From the IMG/VR virus record IMGVR_UViG_3300043446_003330, positions 1 through 22,240 of that record: a stretch of 22,240 nucleotides of DNA; one strand, 5' to 3'. Made by a program: the position numbers and the translations under genes. Positions within the stretch are counted from its first letter, which is position 1; the number at the start of each line of letters is the position of its first letter. The DNA is from a virus. Positions 8,901-16,541 of this stretch are shown here, piece after piece. The notes below the pieces were generated by a model, which was given only the letters and a program-made list of their open reading frames with translations, was not told the origin of the DNA and made no database searches.

Positions 8901-9905
8901 AGAAACAGATCCAGTGTAAGTGTTTAATAATGAAAGTTGATTGTTATAATATTCAACTAAACCTGTTTTATAGAAAAAGTTTTCTAATCTTTCTTGAGCG
9001 GATGAATAAAATACAAAGTTTGAAAACTCTCTAAAATCAACATTTAGTTTTACAGGAGAGTTACTACCTGAAATATATCTGTTAAGTATTTCTTGTGATG
9101 TTTGGACGTTTGCAGATAGAATATCATTCCAAGATTTGTAATCAGTCTCGGAAGTTATCCAATAATCATAATCTACTTCAAAGTTTGGACCACTAATGTA
9201 TTCGGTATCTCTTTTTATTTCTTCTGGAATAATTACCACTGTATCAATCCAGGGTTTCATTATTTGGGAAGAAATCCAACAAGTAAATAATTGATCAATA
9301 TCGGCTGGTAATTGATCGTATAATCTCACATATAGATACGTTGGGTCACCATCAGATGTTACATTTATAACATCTACTATTTTATTTTCACCAAAGTTTA
9401 TAACTACTGGCAGTAGATACTTCGAAGGACTTAAATAAGATAAAACAAATTCACTTATTTGTTTTTTCCCAATATTATCCGTCGGTGTTTGTAATTTTAG
9501 TTTTAATTCTTTTCTATCAGCAGATATACTATCTACAAATAAACGTTGATTATTTACATTACCTACTAAATTAGAAAGAAAATTATAAACTATTCTGTAT
9601 GGTCCGGGTGTCAATGATAGACCATTTTTACCGGCATCACGATGTATATCTAATGAAAGAATCTTTTTATTATTTTTAATTTCCTCTAACGTCCAAGTAT
9701 TTACATCGTAAATAGAACCAATATATGAAGTATTCGGTAAAAAGGCATGAAATTCTACACTATTAACAAGTTCGCCTGTTTGTGGTGATAATTCAAATTT
9801 AGGAACAACAATTTTCTTTTCTTGTTTTAGATCAATACGAGTTCCACGAATAGATTTATTCGTTGACAAAATTTCTTCTATATTTTTATACTCAAAGTTT
9901 GCCAT
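5907..9905 (-). CDS. gp7/P2 gpI-like baseplate wedge protein with embedded LamG-like lectin domain
   Basis: A 1332-aa protein, longer than T4 gp7 (about 1030 aa) and in the equivalent place after gp25 and gp6. Residues about 535-580 carry the signature of gp7, P2 gpI and related tail proteins (EVWRRIYNNLPYIYKTKGT, then SIKALLAAYGIPQTLLSIRE). Residues about 636-815 look like a concanavalin/LamG-type lectin fold (SITFRWKMEP, TITFYIGDGT, AWSSDGQLFIGSGSNS, IFELRYWSSKLSETAFNNHV). Residues about 975-1040 hold a second typical tail motif (FDQIRQTLPARVNEILGVVV followed by EPNVLERSK). The C-terminal 250 residues are Tyr/Ser/Asn-rich and probably an extended beta region. Known for the family: it links the wedge to the hub or tail fibres. 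Inferred: the lectin domain faces outward and may bind glycans. The ATG at 9905 lies about 14 nt after AAGG, a rather distant SD. The stop codon is TAG. Confidence 0.75.
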   Translation of the reverse strand: MANFEYKNIEEILSTNKSIRGTRIDLKQEKKIVVPKFELSPQTGELVNSVEFHAFLPNTSYIGSIYDVNTWTLEEIKNNKKILSLDIHRDAGKNGLSLTPGPYRIVYNFLSNLVGNVNNQRLFVDSISADRKELKLKLQTPTDNIGKKQISEFVLSYLSPSKYLLPVVINFGENKIVDVINVTSDGDPTYLYVRLYDQLPADIDQLFTCWISSQIMKPWIDTVVIIPEEIKRDTEYISGPNFEVDYDYWITSETDYKSWNDILSANVQTSQEILNRYISGSNSPVKLNVDFREFSNFVFYSSAQERLENFFYKTGLVEYYNNQLSLLNTYTGSVSANKIKIQGLKDKVVSGFDDFEKWLYYETTSSNYYTSQVSSSITPYPKYEVNVTASDYHIATKEGKFKLYSTGSSEAQDWYDNLIVSASNYDLSNYNSLDKAIPEYLRDDNENQQFVTFVNMVGQHFDIMYLYTDHILKKNLREEHPKDGLSQDLIYEATRNLGWTLSHGTQAKDLWEYALGVSGSGEPVWTGKTTTNKYLAKSEEERTKEVWRRIYNNLPYIYKTKGTARSIKALLAAYGIPQTLLSIREFGGPDNADLGVIPRAEWEKHTYYLNFSGSYPLPTRQHHVRVPWERVNNAQSIWRYPESITFRWKMEPNDLYSYTLDPHQTLLQKNSGSRVDWFVTVNKNGTDVEKGTITFYIGDGTTYKSASFYDEYLYDDVPLNIMIRRSGSYDTTGSNQQYDFFLKTAKYGKIAVERSASIFITGSISGSYNRAWSSDGQLFIGSGSNSQTNKILSGSIFELRYWSSKLSETAFNNHVLAARSYNGNTDTSSFYDLQAQWKFWQPFDVAVTTSLSSSHPDQTKSTFETSPKLAYFNSFDSGAFESIVETYNMEVATVGNNTPFSEKVRVDSGSLIGGLDMNRSVEISAFDKFSIDSNKLMVAFSPQNVINEDIYEAIGNAEIDDYFGEYSNINSDEYPRLKWFAREYWQKYPNKNDFTAYIRLISAFDFSVFDQIRQTLPARVNEILGVVVEPNVLERSKVRVMKNFSADSPEKTVQDTNELSSSATPIVSVNSYVSVLKFGFDDEGSSVENIEGEYNIVNEVVADRIEEYASDVDMPPSPKMKNNQYTTQISSSRGGFRPTPISEYKRYASSIKATSSSINLDYEPIVTTLYSDLKSNINGEYNNLFDYANLDTNFDINYARTFVSKSSTLIDYGYGAGWVTQSNDSLFATAYFEQIQSYPQDNYYSAFSFTYSNDLDYANGDYSAYSLVTSSYLNPTNLSKSIRNHRFEGSKVTGPDIGVDTTNTPDGKAVVELYIVDPNEITTDQRFSSASE

Positions 9906-9919
9906 TATTATTTAGTACC

Positions 9920-11104
9920 TTATGGGAATAGAGGGAAACTCTTTTTGTTCTTTATTACTTCTAATTGAGTTTTTAATTGATCCAATTCAACTAATTTATT
10001 TCTAAGATCCTTTATTTCAGAATCCTGAGCGGCGTTTGCTGCATTAGATTGTGAAATAACATTATTTGACAAATTATCAATTGCACTTGAAATCGATGAT
10101 ACCTGTGATTGTATATTCTTCTCAATGTCATTGAGTTTTGTGTCAATTTGTTCTTGAAGGTTTTTATTTGTTTCCTCTAATGTTTGTATCGTATTAGATT
10201 TATTCGCACTTTCCAATGCAAGTGCAGTCAATGATTCATCTATTCTAACCTCGGCATCTATCTGGTCTTGTATAATGTCATTCTTAACAACCAACATATC
10301 TTCGAGTGATGCAATTTTTGCTTTTAAAGCAACAACAGAATTTCCATCTTCATTTATTAGATTACTTAAATCACTTAAAAATTTCTTTGTAGCGTTATCG
10401 TTACCAGCAGCTATATCTGTTGCCGCAGCTTCCGATGCCTTTCTTAAAACATTTTCTTCTGCAGATACTGCGTCCGGTAACGATGAAAATTCAGTTTTAA
10501 CTATGTATCTGAAGTCTTCTTTGAAAAATCTCTCATCTAATATTGGTACTCGTATTCTACCTTTATTTTTAAAGATATTTTTAAATGATTTAATTCTATC
10601 ATCTGTGTCTCTTTCTAAATCGGAAGTTTCGTCATAATATTCTTTAGAACTTTCTTTTATTAACTTATCAAGTATAGTTCTTAATTCTTCCGATGGCAAT
10701 GTTCCGTTCTCACTACCTGTTAATATTTTTCGTATTACAAAATTGAAAAATGGATCTGCTGGTTCTTGTTCTATGTTGTTTAGTATGCTGGTAATACTTT
10801 CAATTGTACCACCAGTTGTTCTCACATCTCTAAGTTTTTTATTCAACCGTAATTGTTCTTCGATATATTTTCTTGCATTTGAATAATCTACTGATCCACG
10901 AAATGATTTAAATCTTTCGAGTAACAAAGTTTTTTCTGTTTTCGTATCAATTTTTTGTTGACGTAACTGAATTCCCTCTTGTTTAAAGAAGTTTCTAAAA
11001 TCACTTGGAGATTCAAAATGCAAACCATTGTAATTTTTAAGCAATGTCATGGATTGCATTTCATCAACATTTTCCAGATATAAAAACTCTTCAAGAGTAA
11101 TCAT
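9920..11104 (-). CDS. Coiled-coil protein of the baseplate operon, function unknown
   Basis: A 394-aa protein. Residues 1-240 are mixed, charged and mostly helical, beginning MITLEEFLYLENVDEM, with no motif I recognise. Residues about 240-385 form long heptad-like helices rich in Asn, Gln, Ser, Asp and Leu (KAKIASLEDMLVVKNDIIQD, ESANKSNTIQTLEETNKNLQ, SEIKDLRNKLVELDQLKTQL), which suggests a parallel coiled-coil stalk. It ends in a short SFPLFP tail. Its ATG overlaps the stop of the DNRLRE-type gene (ATGA) and has AAGG 8 nt upstream, so the two are translationally coupled. It lies between the gp6-side and gp7-side wedge genes, so a structural linker, short fibre or assembly chaperone in the wedge is the likely kind of role. 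Position alone supports this. No T4 counterpart is evident. Confidence 0.65.
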   Translation of the reverse strand: MITLEEFLYLENVDEMQSMTLLKNYNGLHFESPSDFRNFFKQEGIQLRQQKIDTKTEKTLLLERFKSFRGSVDYSNARKYIEEQLRLNKKLRDVRTTGGTIESITSILNNIEQEPADPFFNFVIRKILTGSENGTLPSEELRTILDKLIKESSKEYYDETSDLERDTDDRIKSFKNIFKNKGRIRVPILDERFFKEDFRYIVKTEFSSLPDAVSAEENVLRKASEAAATDIAAGNDNATKKFLSDLSNLINEDGNSVVALKAKIASLEDMLVVKNDIIQDQIDAEVRIDESLTALALESANKSNTIQTLEETNKNLQEQIDTKLNDIEKNIQSQVSSISSAIDNLSNNVISQSNAANAAQDSEIKDLRNKLVELDQLKTQLEVIKNKKSFPLFP

Positions 11105-12267
11105 CTTGTAACCTTAAAATAATAGTTGTTATCGAAGACTTGAACGTTATTTCCTCCGTCAGTTTCTGTTTTTACCACTATACGATAAAATCTTTCAGGT
11201 TGGAATGAATCCATCCATAAATTGAAATAACTACTTGTACCGTCACAACTTATTTTTGAGCCGGTATAATTGAATGGGAGTATTACCTCATCGGTATGAG
11301 CATCTCTTACCTCATAATAAGACGATGATGGTAAATAATAATTTTTAGTGTAATACGATTGAGTAGTGTATTGTTTTTGTGGGAATCTTTGATTTGCATA
11401 GATTCTTATCTTTGCTTTTTCGCTTTCCGAATAATACTTCTTTAGTTTTACATTTATAAGAAGATCATCAGGATTTACTGGTGATAAACTTCCAGTTGAA
11501 AATGTTGAATCATCCCAAACTACATGAAGTCTTGGAACATATATTGTATTACTATCTGTACTGAAGAATTTTAGACTTCTAAGATTATCGTATGAAGCTT
11601 CAATATCATTACTGAATTTTAAGATTAGTCCATCGTTTTCAAATCTACCTGATCCAGTTATCCATTTTTTTACGATTTGGGTTACGTCCATGTAAACGTC
11701 GGAAGTTTGGAATGAGAATGATTGTGTACATTCTACATTATCAAAATCCCACCATGTTCCACCACCTTCTGTTGTGAAATAAGAAGATGTTACATTAGCT
11801 GATATAGATCCAAATATTAAATTCGCATCAACCCATGTTTGAGAAATCATATCCCATTCATAACTTGATGTTAAAGGTGGTATGTCCCATTCTGTTCCGT
11901 TTGTTTTTGAGAATCTATATTTCCAAGAAACGCCATCGGTTGTTATCGGTTTATTGTAGTATTTTCCAGTTCCATTTGTCCAAGAAGAACTTAAAGGATA
12001 AGCATAAACTTTATATTCCTGCGGTATTTCTCTTACTTCTGCCGTTCTTAATTCCAAATAATACTTTGCATTTGAAGATATTTTTCCAGAATTTACTTTA
12101 CTTTCGATGTCAGAAACATCAAACTTCATTACAACTCTACTGTTATAACGAGAGGAAGACCCAACTGTTTGATGAGAAATTTCAAGAACCTGATCTGTCC
12201 CTGTGTTAAGAGATTCAGTTCTTTCATATATCGTTGAATCGAATTTTGAATAAATCGTATGTATCAT
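11101..12267 (-). CDS. DNRLRE-type beta-sandwich baseplate/tail protein
   Basis: A 388-aa protein. Residues about 5-255 fit the DNRLRE-type domain seen in many secreted and cell-wall proteins: an N-terminal extended-strand motif (STIYERTESLNTGTDQVLEI), then SRVVMKFDVSDIESKV, AKYYLELRTAEV, YKVYAYPLSSSW and the closing MDVTQIVKKWITGSG..NDGLILKFS and LKFFSTDSNTIYVPRLHVVW. Residues about 270-388 form a second beta region (YYLPSSSYYEVRDAHTDEV, ERFYRIVVKTE). Known: DNRLRE-like folds are carbohydrate-binding-like beta sandwiches, and close relatives occur, from memory, in aquatic T4-like phages as virion proteins. Inferred: a wedge or peripheral baseplate component, possibly with a binding surface. 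The start overlaps the gp6 stop (ATGA), with GAGGG 8 nt upstream. It has no obvious T4 counterpart. Confidence 0.7.
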   Translation of the reverse strand: MIHTIYSKFDSTIYERTESLNTGTDQVLEISHQTVGSSSRYNSRVVMKFDVSDIESKVNSGKISSNAKYYLELRTAEVREIPQEYKVYAYPLSSSWTNGTGKYYNKPITTDGVSWKYRFSKTNGTEWDIPPLTSSYEWDMISQTWVDANLIFGSISANVTSSYFTTEGGGTWWDFDNVECTQSFSFQTSDVYMDVTQIVKKWITGSGRFENDGLILKFSNDIEASYDNLRSLKFFSTDSNTIYVPRLHVVWDDSTFSTGSLSPVNPDDLLINVKLKKYYSESEKAKIRIYANQRFPQKQYTTQSYYTKNYYLPSSSYYEVRDAHTDEVILPFNYTGSKISCDGTSSYFNLWMDSFQPERFYRIVVKTETDGGNNVQVFDNNYYFKVTR

Positions 12268-14162
12268 CCAAATGCCCTCACTCTACCGATGATGTCATTA
12301 TCAGGATATTTTATTTCAAAAATTGACGGGTCAAGAGATGGAAATATAATTCCATCTTTTGTTGCATTTTGAATATCGTATGCGTGTTTTGAATACCCTA
12401 ATGTTGTATCATATAAATTAGTTATTTTAACATCAACTACTGTTTGTACTCCTTCAACTTTATCTAATTCGGTGAAAATATTACTAATAACAATTGGTTG
12501 GTTTATTTGCCATTTCTTTATATCAAAGTATTGTTTTAGTTTATCTATACACCTCAAAATAACTTGATTACCATTTTGGTCAGGTAATGTTATAATATCA
12601 AACTCCAATCCAATATTGATAATATAAGCATCTTTTATGTTGATTGCATCTGTCAATATTCTGTGATAGTTTAAGTATGTTTTTAAATTTTCTTTTGTTG
12701 CGTCATTTATAGTTGTGAGTTTATTATTTCCATCATATCCCAAAACATAGAAATTTAAAGCAAGATCATTCTGTATTCTGTCACTATTGAATACAGAATC
12801 ATTTGTTAATTGAGTATCTTTAGTGATATATGCTTTTGCAATAGAACCATATTTTTGCGGCATACTATAAGCACGTATAATATAATCTTCTTTTGTTACA
12901 GCACGATTCTGTGAAGCAAAGTAAGCAAGTGCATTTTGACGTATTTCGTTTATGTCTTCTTGTGTTTTACCACCAGTAGCTGGTTCTGGATTTATTACTG
13001 CTAAACTACTAATACATTGTGTGTATAAATCGGAATCTAATCCTGTTTCATCGATTAAAAGAGACCTCGATATAATTCTAGTTACGGTTTCACTTGGAAC
13101 ATTATCTTGTACGCCACCACCAGTTGTATAGTATAGTGTAATGTCTGTATTATTTGGTGCTAATCCGTATGTTTTAGTGTACAAGAAATTTGAAGGATCA
13201 ATATCAGCTGAGGTTGAAGACTCTATACCCGATAAAGAATTTCCTACTAAATCTGGATTAGGTATAAGTAATTCATCATCTAAATCAGAAACGCCGGCAC
13301 CAAATTGTATTTCAAATACATTTTCACTCGTCTGTCTTGAAATAAATCTTCTTGAAATCTTACGAAGTTTTAAAAGATATGGTGTTTCTGTTCTGTGATT
13401 ACTAAGTTGTCTATCATTTCTTGAAATATTTGGAGTTGGTTCAAAGATAGTATCTTGTGCCAAATAAGGAACATGATACCATTTATTTCCATCGGAATCA
13501 ATTCCATACAAAATTTCAATTAAATTTGGAACATTTTCAAGACTTATTTTATCGTATGGTTTTGGATCTTTAAAAGAAAAGAGTTTTGATTGTATAACAC
13601 CAGATATTGCGTTTGTTTGTTTTCTTAATAGCCAAAATGTTACTTCACCTGTAATGTCATCTATTTCATATGGTGTTACTTCTGTTGGATCGAAAGAACT
13701 ACTGAATTTAAAATCAAGATAATCGATAGTTCTGAATTCAGTTGTGTTATTATTTGTTTCGGCAGCAACTACCATTCCTGGTTCGATAGCAAAAGTATAT
13801 GAATAATCAGGGACTATCTCACTACCAACTGTTTTAGAAGGAACAATTTGAAACACATCTAATTTTACATTAGAAGCAATACTATTTTTTGGTTTATATC
13901 CAAGAGATTGAGCAATATTTAAAATATTTTGTCTTTCGGATGCTTGTAATACAAGGGATTCTTGTAAAGTTACATCTGTGTAGTATGACAAAACGTCACC
14001 CACATATGCAGCCATTTCCAAAAACATCATACCAGGAGATGTTTCATTAAAATCTTGGTATGTATTTGGAAAATAATTTTTTGCAAAATCTATAAGATTC
14101 TGCTTCAGAGAAGCAAAATCTCTCGATAAATAACGAATATCTTTCTTTACTAAATCAGCCAT
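12264..14162 (-). CDS. 6: gp6-like baseplate wedge protein (baseplate J family)
   Basis: A 632-aa protein, close to the length of T4 gp6 (660 aa). The N-terminus is characteristic: DIRYLSRDFASLKQNLIDFA, NETSPGMMFLEMAAYVGDVL and SYYTDVTLQESLVLQASERQ, then ILNIAQSLGYKPKNSIAS. A later block (QFGAGVSD) is typical of baseplate J proteins, followed by TGGKTQEDINEIRQNALAYF and AVTKEDYIIRAYSMP. Known: gp6 forms the ring that joins neighbouring wedges around the hub and takes part in the conformational switch at sheath contraction. The gene follows gp25 with an 8-bp overlap and has GAGG 9 nt before its ATG. The order gp25-gp6 is the same as in T4. No truncation or missing segment is apparent. Confidence 0.92.
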   Translation of the reverse strand: MADLVKKDIRYLSRDFASLKQNLIDFAKNYFPNTYQDFNETSPGMMFLEMAAYVGDVLSYYTDVTLQESLVLQASERQNILNIAQSLGYKPKNSIASNVKLDVFQIVPSKTVGSEIVPDYSYTFAIEPGMVVAAETNNNTTEFRTIDYLDFKFSSSFDPTEVTPYEIDDITGEVTFWLLRKQTNAISGVIQSKLFSFKDPKPYDKISLENVPNLIEILYGIDSDGNKWYHVPYLAQDTIFEPTPNISRNDRQLSNHRTETPYLLKLRKISRRFISRQTSENVFEIQFGAGVSDLDDELLIPNPDLVGNSLSGIESSTSADIDPSNFLYTKTYGLAPNNTDITLYYTTGGGVQDNVPSETVTRIISRSLLIDETGLDSDLYTQCISSLAVINPEPATGGKTQEDINEIRQNALAYFASQNRAVTKEDYIIRAYSMPQKYGSIAKAYITKDTQLTNDSVFNSDRIQNDLALNFYVLGYDGNNKLTTINDATKENLKTYLNYHRILTDAINIKDAYIINIGLEFDIITLPDQNGNQVILRCIDKLKQYFDIKKWQINQPIVISNIFTELDKVEGVQTVVDVKITNLYDTTLGYSKHAYDIQNATKDGIIFPSLDPSIFEIKYPDNDIIGRVRAFG

Positions 14163-14664
14163 TGTAAACTGCCTCTTCGATGGTCAAATTGCCTGTGTCT
14201 GATATAAATATCTGAATCGGCAAATATATGTTTGTTCCGCTAACATATACCTTCAAAGTTATACCAACAGCATGACTTGGATCGTCCACTCTACCGTCTT
14301 CACCCATGTTTATATTTACATCCAATTCTTCTATTAAAAGAAAAGGCATCCACGTTCCTATTGCATCGGTTATTTCATTTTTCAAACTAGTTTGAAACTC
14401 TTCTTCGCTACTGATATTTTCAAATAATATTAATCTGAGTTGTGTTCCAAACTCAGGTAACATATATCTCTCACCCTTTGCAGTTAGAAGTAGGTTTTTC
14501 AAGTTAGAATAAACCTGATTTCTATTGGTGTAACTTTGAAAAAATACACCATTAGGATTATTAAATGGTATAGTTACACCAATTGGTTTTGCAAATCTTG
14601 TATCAACTTTTTGTTCAGTTGGTACTACAATGTTCTTTCTTCTGAAAAATGAAGCTCCACTCAA
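14155..14664 (-). CDS. 25: gp25-like baseplate wedge protein (GPW/gp25 family), TTG start
   Basis: A 169-aa protein against 132 aa for T4 gp25; the excess is mostly N-terminal. The family core is clear: RNQVYSNLKNLLLTAKGERY, MLPEFGTQLRLILFENIS, EEEFQTSLKNEITDAIGTWM and PFLLIEELDV. It includes the conserved E-F-G-(T/S) and L-F-E features. Known: gp25 docks on the gp6/gp7 wedge core and helps start sheath assembly. The reading frame begins with TTG at 14664, not ATG. A good SD (GGGAG at 14672-14676, 7-nt spacing) precedes it, and the next in-frame ATG is about 67 codons downstream inside the conserved core, so TTG is the likely start. It overlaps gp6 by 8 bp. Confidence 0.93.
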   Translation of the reverse strand: MSGASFFRRKNIVVPTEQKVDTRFAKPIGVTIPFNNPNGVFFQSYTNRNQVYSNLKNLLLTAKGERYMLPEFGTQLRLILFENISSEEEFQTSLKNEITDAIGTWMPFLLIEELDVNINMGEDGRVDDPSHAVGITLKVYVSGTNIYLPIQIFISDTGNLTIEEAVYNG

Positions 14665-14676
14665 TTTTTATCTCCC
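14665..14676 (-). promoter_or_regulatory. Ribosome binding site that fixes the TTG start of gp25
   Basis: On the minus strand GGGAG (14672-14676) is followed by a 7-nt A/T-rich spacer and then TTG. This is one of the clearer SD sequences in the window and supports the non-ATG start. Confidence 0.7.
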
Positions 14677-15093
14677 TTTTTTCTCATTTATTTTTGCCAT
14701 CAATGCAGAATAGTCACGGGTAAGTGCCTGTGCAACTTCAGGTGCTACTACATTTGGATCTACACCCCGTGGCATTGCTCCCATATTATTTGAAAAGGCA
14801 TTCAATGAATCAGTTGTAAATCGCATTTCCATGTCATCACCTTCAGTAATTAAACTTTGTTCCATAGAACGACGAGTTTCATCAAGTAAAGCTTGAATAC
14901 TTGTTAAGCCTGTTTTTGATTGAGGTGGTGTTTTCTTTGTAACTTTGTTTGCTTCCTTTACAAGATTCATACCATGTGATAAAACCTTACGGTCATCTTT
15001 CTTTTGATTTTCGGTAAGTTTCTTGTCAAGTGCATATTCTATTTCCTCACGAATAATAGAACGAATTTGTTTTAAAAAATTTGATGTGTCCAT
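14668..15093 (-). CDS. Small charged helical protein of the baseplate operon, function unknown
   Basis: A 141-aa protein I do not recognise by name. Residues 1-50 are helical and charged (FLKQIRSIIREEIEYALDKK), the type of start seen in small phage virion-associated proteins. The middle is basic and polar. Residues about 85-141 hold MEMRFTTDSLNAFS, a Gly/Pro-containing turn (MGAMPRGVDPNVV) and the helix PEVAQALTRDYSALMAKINE. It has no Cys and no membrane segment. The ATG at 15093 has GGAG 5 nt upstream, and an exact TATAAATA lies about 46 bp upstream. It sits between the tail-associated hydrolase and gp25, so a hub or wedge accessory role is likely but unproven. I considered T4 gp53, which maps nearby in T4 and is about 196 aa, but see no LysM-like feature to support that. 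Confidence 0.65.
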   Translation of the reverse strand: MDTSNFLKQIRSIIREEIEYALDKKLTENQKKDDRKVLSHGMNLVKEANKVTKKTPPQSKTGLTSIQALLDETRRSMEQSLITEGDDMEMRFTTDSLNAFSNNMGAMPRGVDPNVVAPEVAQALTRDYSALMAKINEKKGR

Positions 15094-15103
15094 GATAACT
15101 CCG

Positions 15104-16537
15104 TTATGTAATTTGTTTGAGTATTGTTGACAAACTTGTATTTATATTTTTTTTGTTTTTATTCACCGAGTCAAGATATGTACTAATTGTTGGTGTAATA
15201 TTATATTTTGCATTTAGTCTATTTGTAGATCTATTTACATCACCTGTAATTTTTCCAAATACAACATAATCGTTTTTACCACAAAATTTTGAAATACTTT
15301 GGGCTTTGACAGCAATTTGAGTTCCATTTCTATCATTAGCCCCACTAGTATTTCCACCGATAGTAATCATATTTCCACTATTACTGAGATAAACACACGT
15401 TTCTACGTGGGTACTGGTACCAACTGATACCGTTGCCATACCCCAATCTAAACCCAATAAAAAATTTAAAAGTTTTTGACCCGCAGGTAATAATTCTCCT
15501 TTTTCTTTGAAGTGATAACCTTTTACAAATATCGCTCCAACACCGTTTGAATTATAATTTTCTGGATTATTAGGCAACCAAGAATTTTGAAAAGCTATTT
15601 TTCCGTCTTTATTATTTTTTATTGTTGCTGGTGCATTAACTAAGCCTTTTCCTGCTAGATTTCTATGGTAAACGTCAACATTAACGGTATTTCCTCCTGA
15701 TCTAGATAATCCTGCACGATTTGTTAAAAAATCTGTCCAAGCACCACACCAATACGGCTCATCTGCCCATGAAGGATTTTGTTGAAAAATTCCAATAGAA
15801 GTTCCAGTACCACGATCATATACCATACTATTATTAAGTATCATCATATGCTGTTCTGTATTTTCTTCTGCAACATAAGGTACTTTATCATTAAAAATAC
15901 CTACTTGTGGAACATTCATAGCAATTATTACATCCCAAACTGATTTTATAGATATTCCTTTTGTTAAAGTATTCCAATCTGCTCCAAATTTATATTTAAC
16001 AAATCCTTTTATAGATTGTATTGCAGTATTTTTTTCGTTTTCTTTTTTTCCGTCCTTTGTAGTTGGTCCAACTACCGCACGATATGCCCAATACGAATTA
16101 TCGTTTACTTTACCTTGTTCAATATAAGAAGTGACACGTACACCAGTTCCAACGGGTGATGAATTTATTTTTAAATCCTTTACAACTTCTTGTGTTTGAG
16201 CTCCACTATTATCAACTGTTGCTGGTGCAGATTCTGGACTATTTAAGGATTTTTCTTTAGCATCCTCTTTTTTTAATTCCGCCTCTGGTTGTGCAGATGA
16301 TGTAGTCTGTGTCTGTGGAGGTTCTGATTTAGTTGTTCCATCTTGTTCTCTTTTCTTTTTTTCGTCTTCTATTTTTTTTATATTATCGAGAACATCACCA
16401 AAATCATCGGTTCGTATATCATCAACAATTAAAGATTCATCTTTATCTTCTTCATATACAAAATCCAAAAGTTTTACTTTTTCTTCCTCAGTTACATCCG
16501 GATTTTCGGTTTCTATATTTGCAATTAATAATGGCAT
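15104..16537 (-). CDS. Probable tail-associated peptidoglycan hydrolase, CHAP/NlpC-like cysteine peptidase
   Basis: A 477-aa protein next to the spike gene. Residues 1-130 are acidic, then Ser/Thr/Gln/Pro/Lys-rich and probably disordered. Residues about 240-425 resemble the CHAP/NlpC-P60 class: a predicted nucleophile in PYWCGAWTDFL (Cys near residue 264), a predicted His in STHVETCVYLS (near residue 377), then GNMITIGGNTSG, which resembles the TIEGNT-type strand after the CHAP His, and a closing strand KNDYVVFGKI. The Cys-His spacing (about 113) is longer than in compact CHAP domains, apparently because of an insert. Known: such enzymes cleave amide or peptide bonds in peptidoglycan. Inferred: it makes the local cell-wall opening during DNA injection, replacing the lysozyme domain that T4 carries inside gp5. 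No signal peptide is seen, as expected for a virion protein. The SD is weak (GTGAG). A peptidase relative lacking activity cannot be excluded. Confidence 0.62.
   Translation of the reverse strand: MPLLIANIETENPDVTEEEKVKLLDFVYEEDKDESLIVDDIRTDDFGDVLDNIKKIEDEKKKREQDGTTKSEPPQTQTTSSAQPEAELKKEDAKEKSLNSPESAPATVDNSGAQTQEVVKDLKINSSPVGTGVRVTSYIEQGKVNDNSYWAYRAVVGPTTKDGKKENEKNTAIQSIKGFVKYKFGADWNTLTKGISIKSVWDVIIAMNVPQVGIFNDKVPYVAEENTEQHMMILNNSMVYDRGTGTSIGIFQQNPSWADEPYWCGAWTDFLTNRAGLSRSGGNTVNVDVYHRNLAGKGLVNAPATIKNNKDGKIAFQNSWLPNNPENYNSNGVGAIFVKGYHFKEKGELLPAGQKLLNFLLGLDWGMATVSVGTSTHVETCVYLSNSGNMITIGGNTSGANDRNGTQIAVKAQSISKFCGKNDYVVFGKITGDVNRSTNRLNAKYNITPTISTYLDSVNKNKKNINTSLSTILKQIT
15139..15146 (-). promoter_or_regulatory. 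Candidate T4-type late promoter, exact TATAAATA
   Basis: The minus strand reads TATAAATA exactly, the -10 element recognised by T4 gp55-containing polymerase; no -35 element is needed in that system. It lies in the last codons of the hydrolase gene, about 46 bp upstream of the 141-aa gene, and would give a leader of about 40 nt containing its GGAG. It could drive the 141-aa gene-gp25-gp6 run. It is the only exact match I noticed on the coding strand. A few matches are expected by chance in 22 kb this AT-rich, and I noticed three on the opposite strand. Confidence 0.38.
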
Positions 16538-16541
16538 ACTA

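Noticed and set aside
5866-12209. Plus-strand open frames such as 5866-6054, 8172-8405, 8795-9034, 10275-10637 and 11835-12209
   Set aside because: Each lies antisense to a long, recognisable minus-strand gene, has no family signature and no convincing SD, and is low-complexity in translation.
14668-15093. Assignment of the 141-aa protein as baseplate gp53
   Set aside because: The location is suggestive, but length and sequence give no LysM-like or other gp53 feature that I can see.
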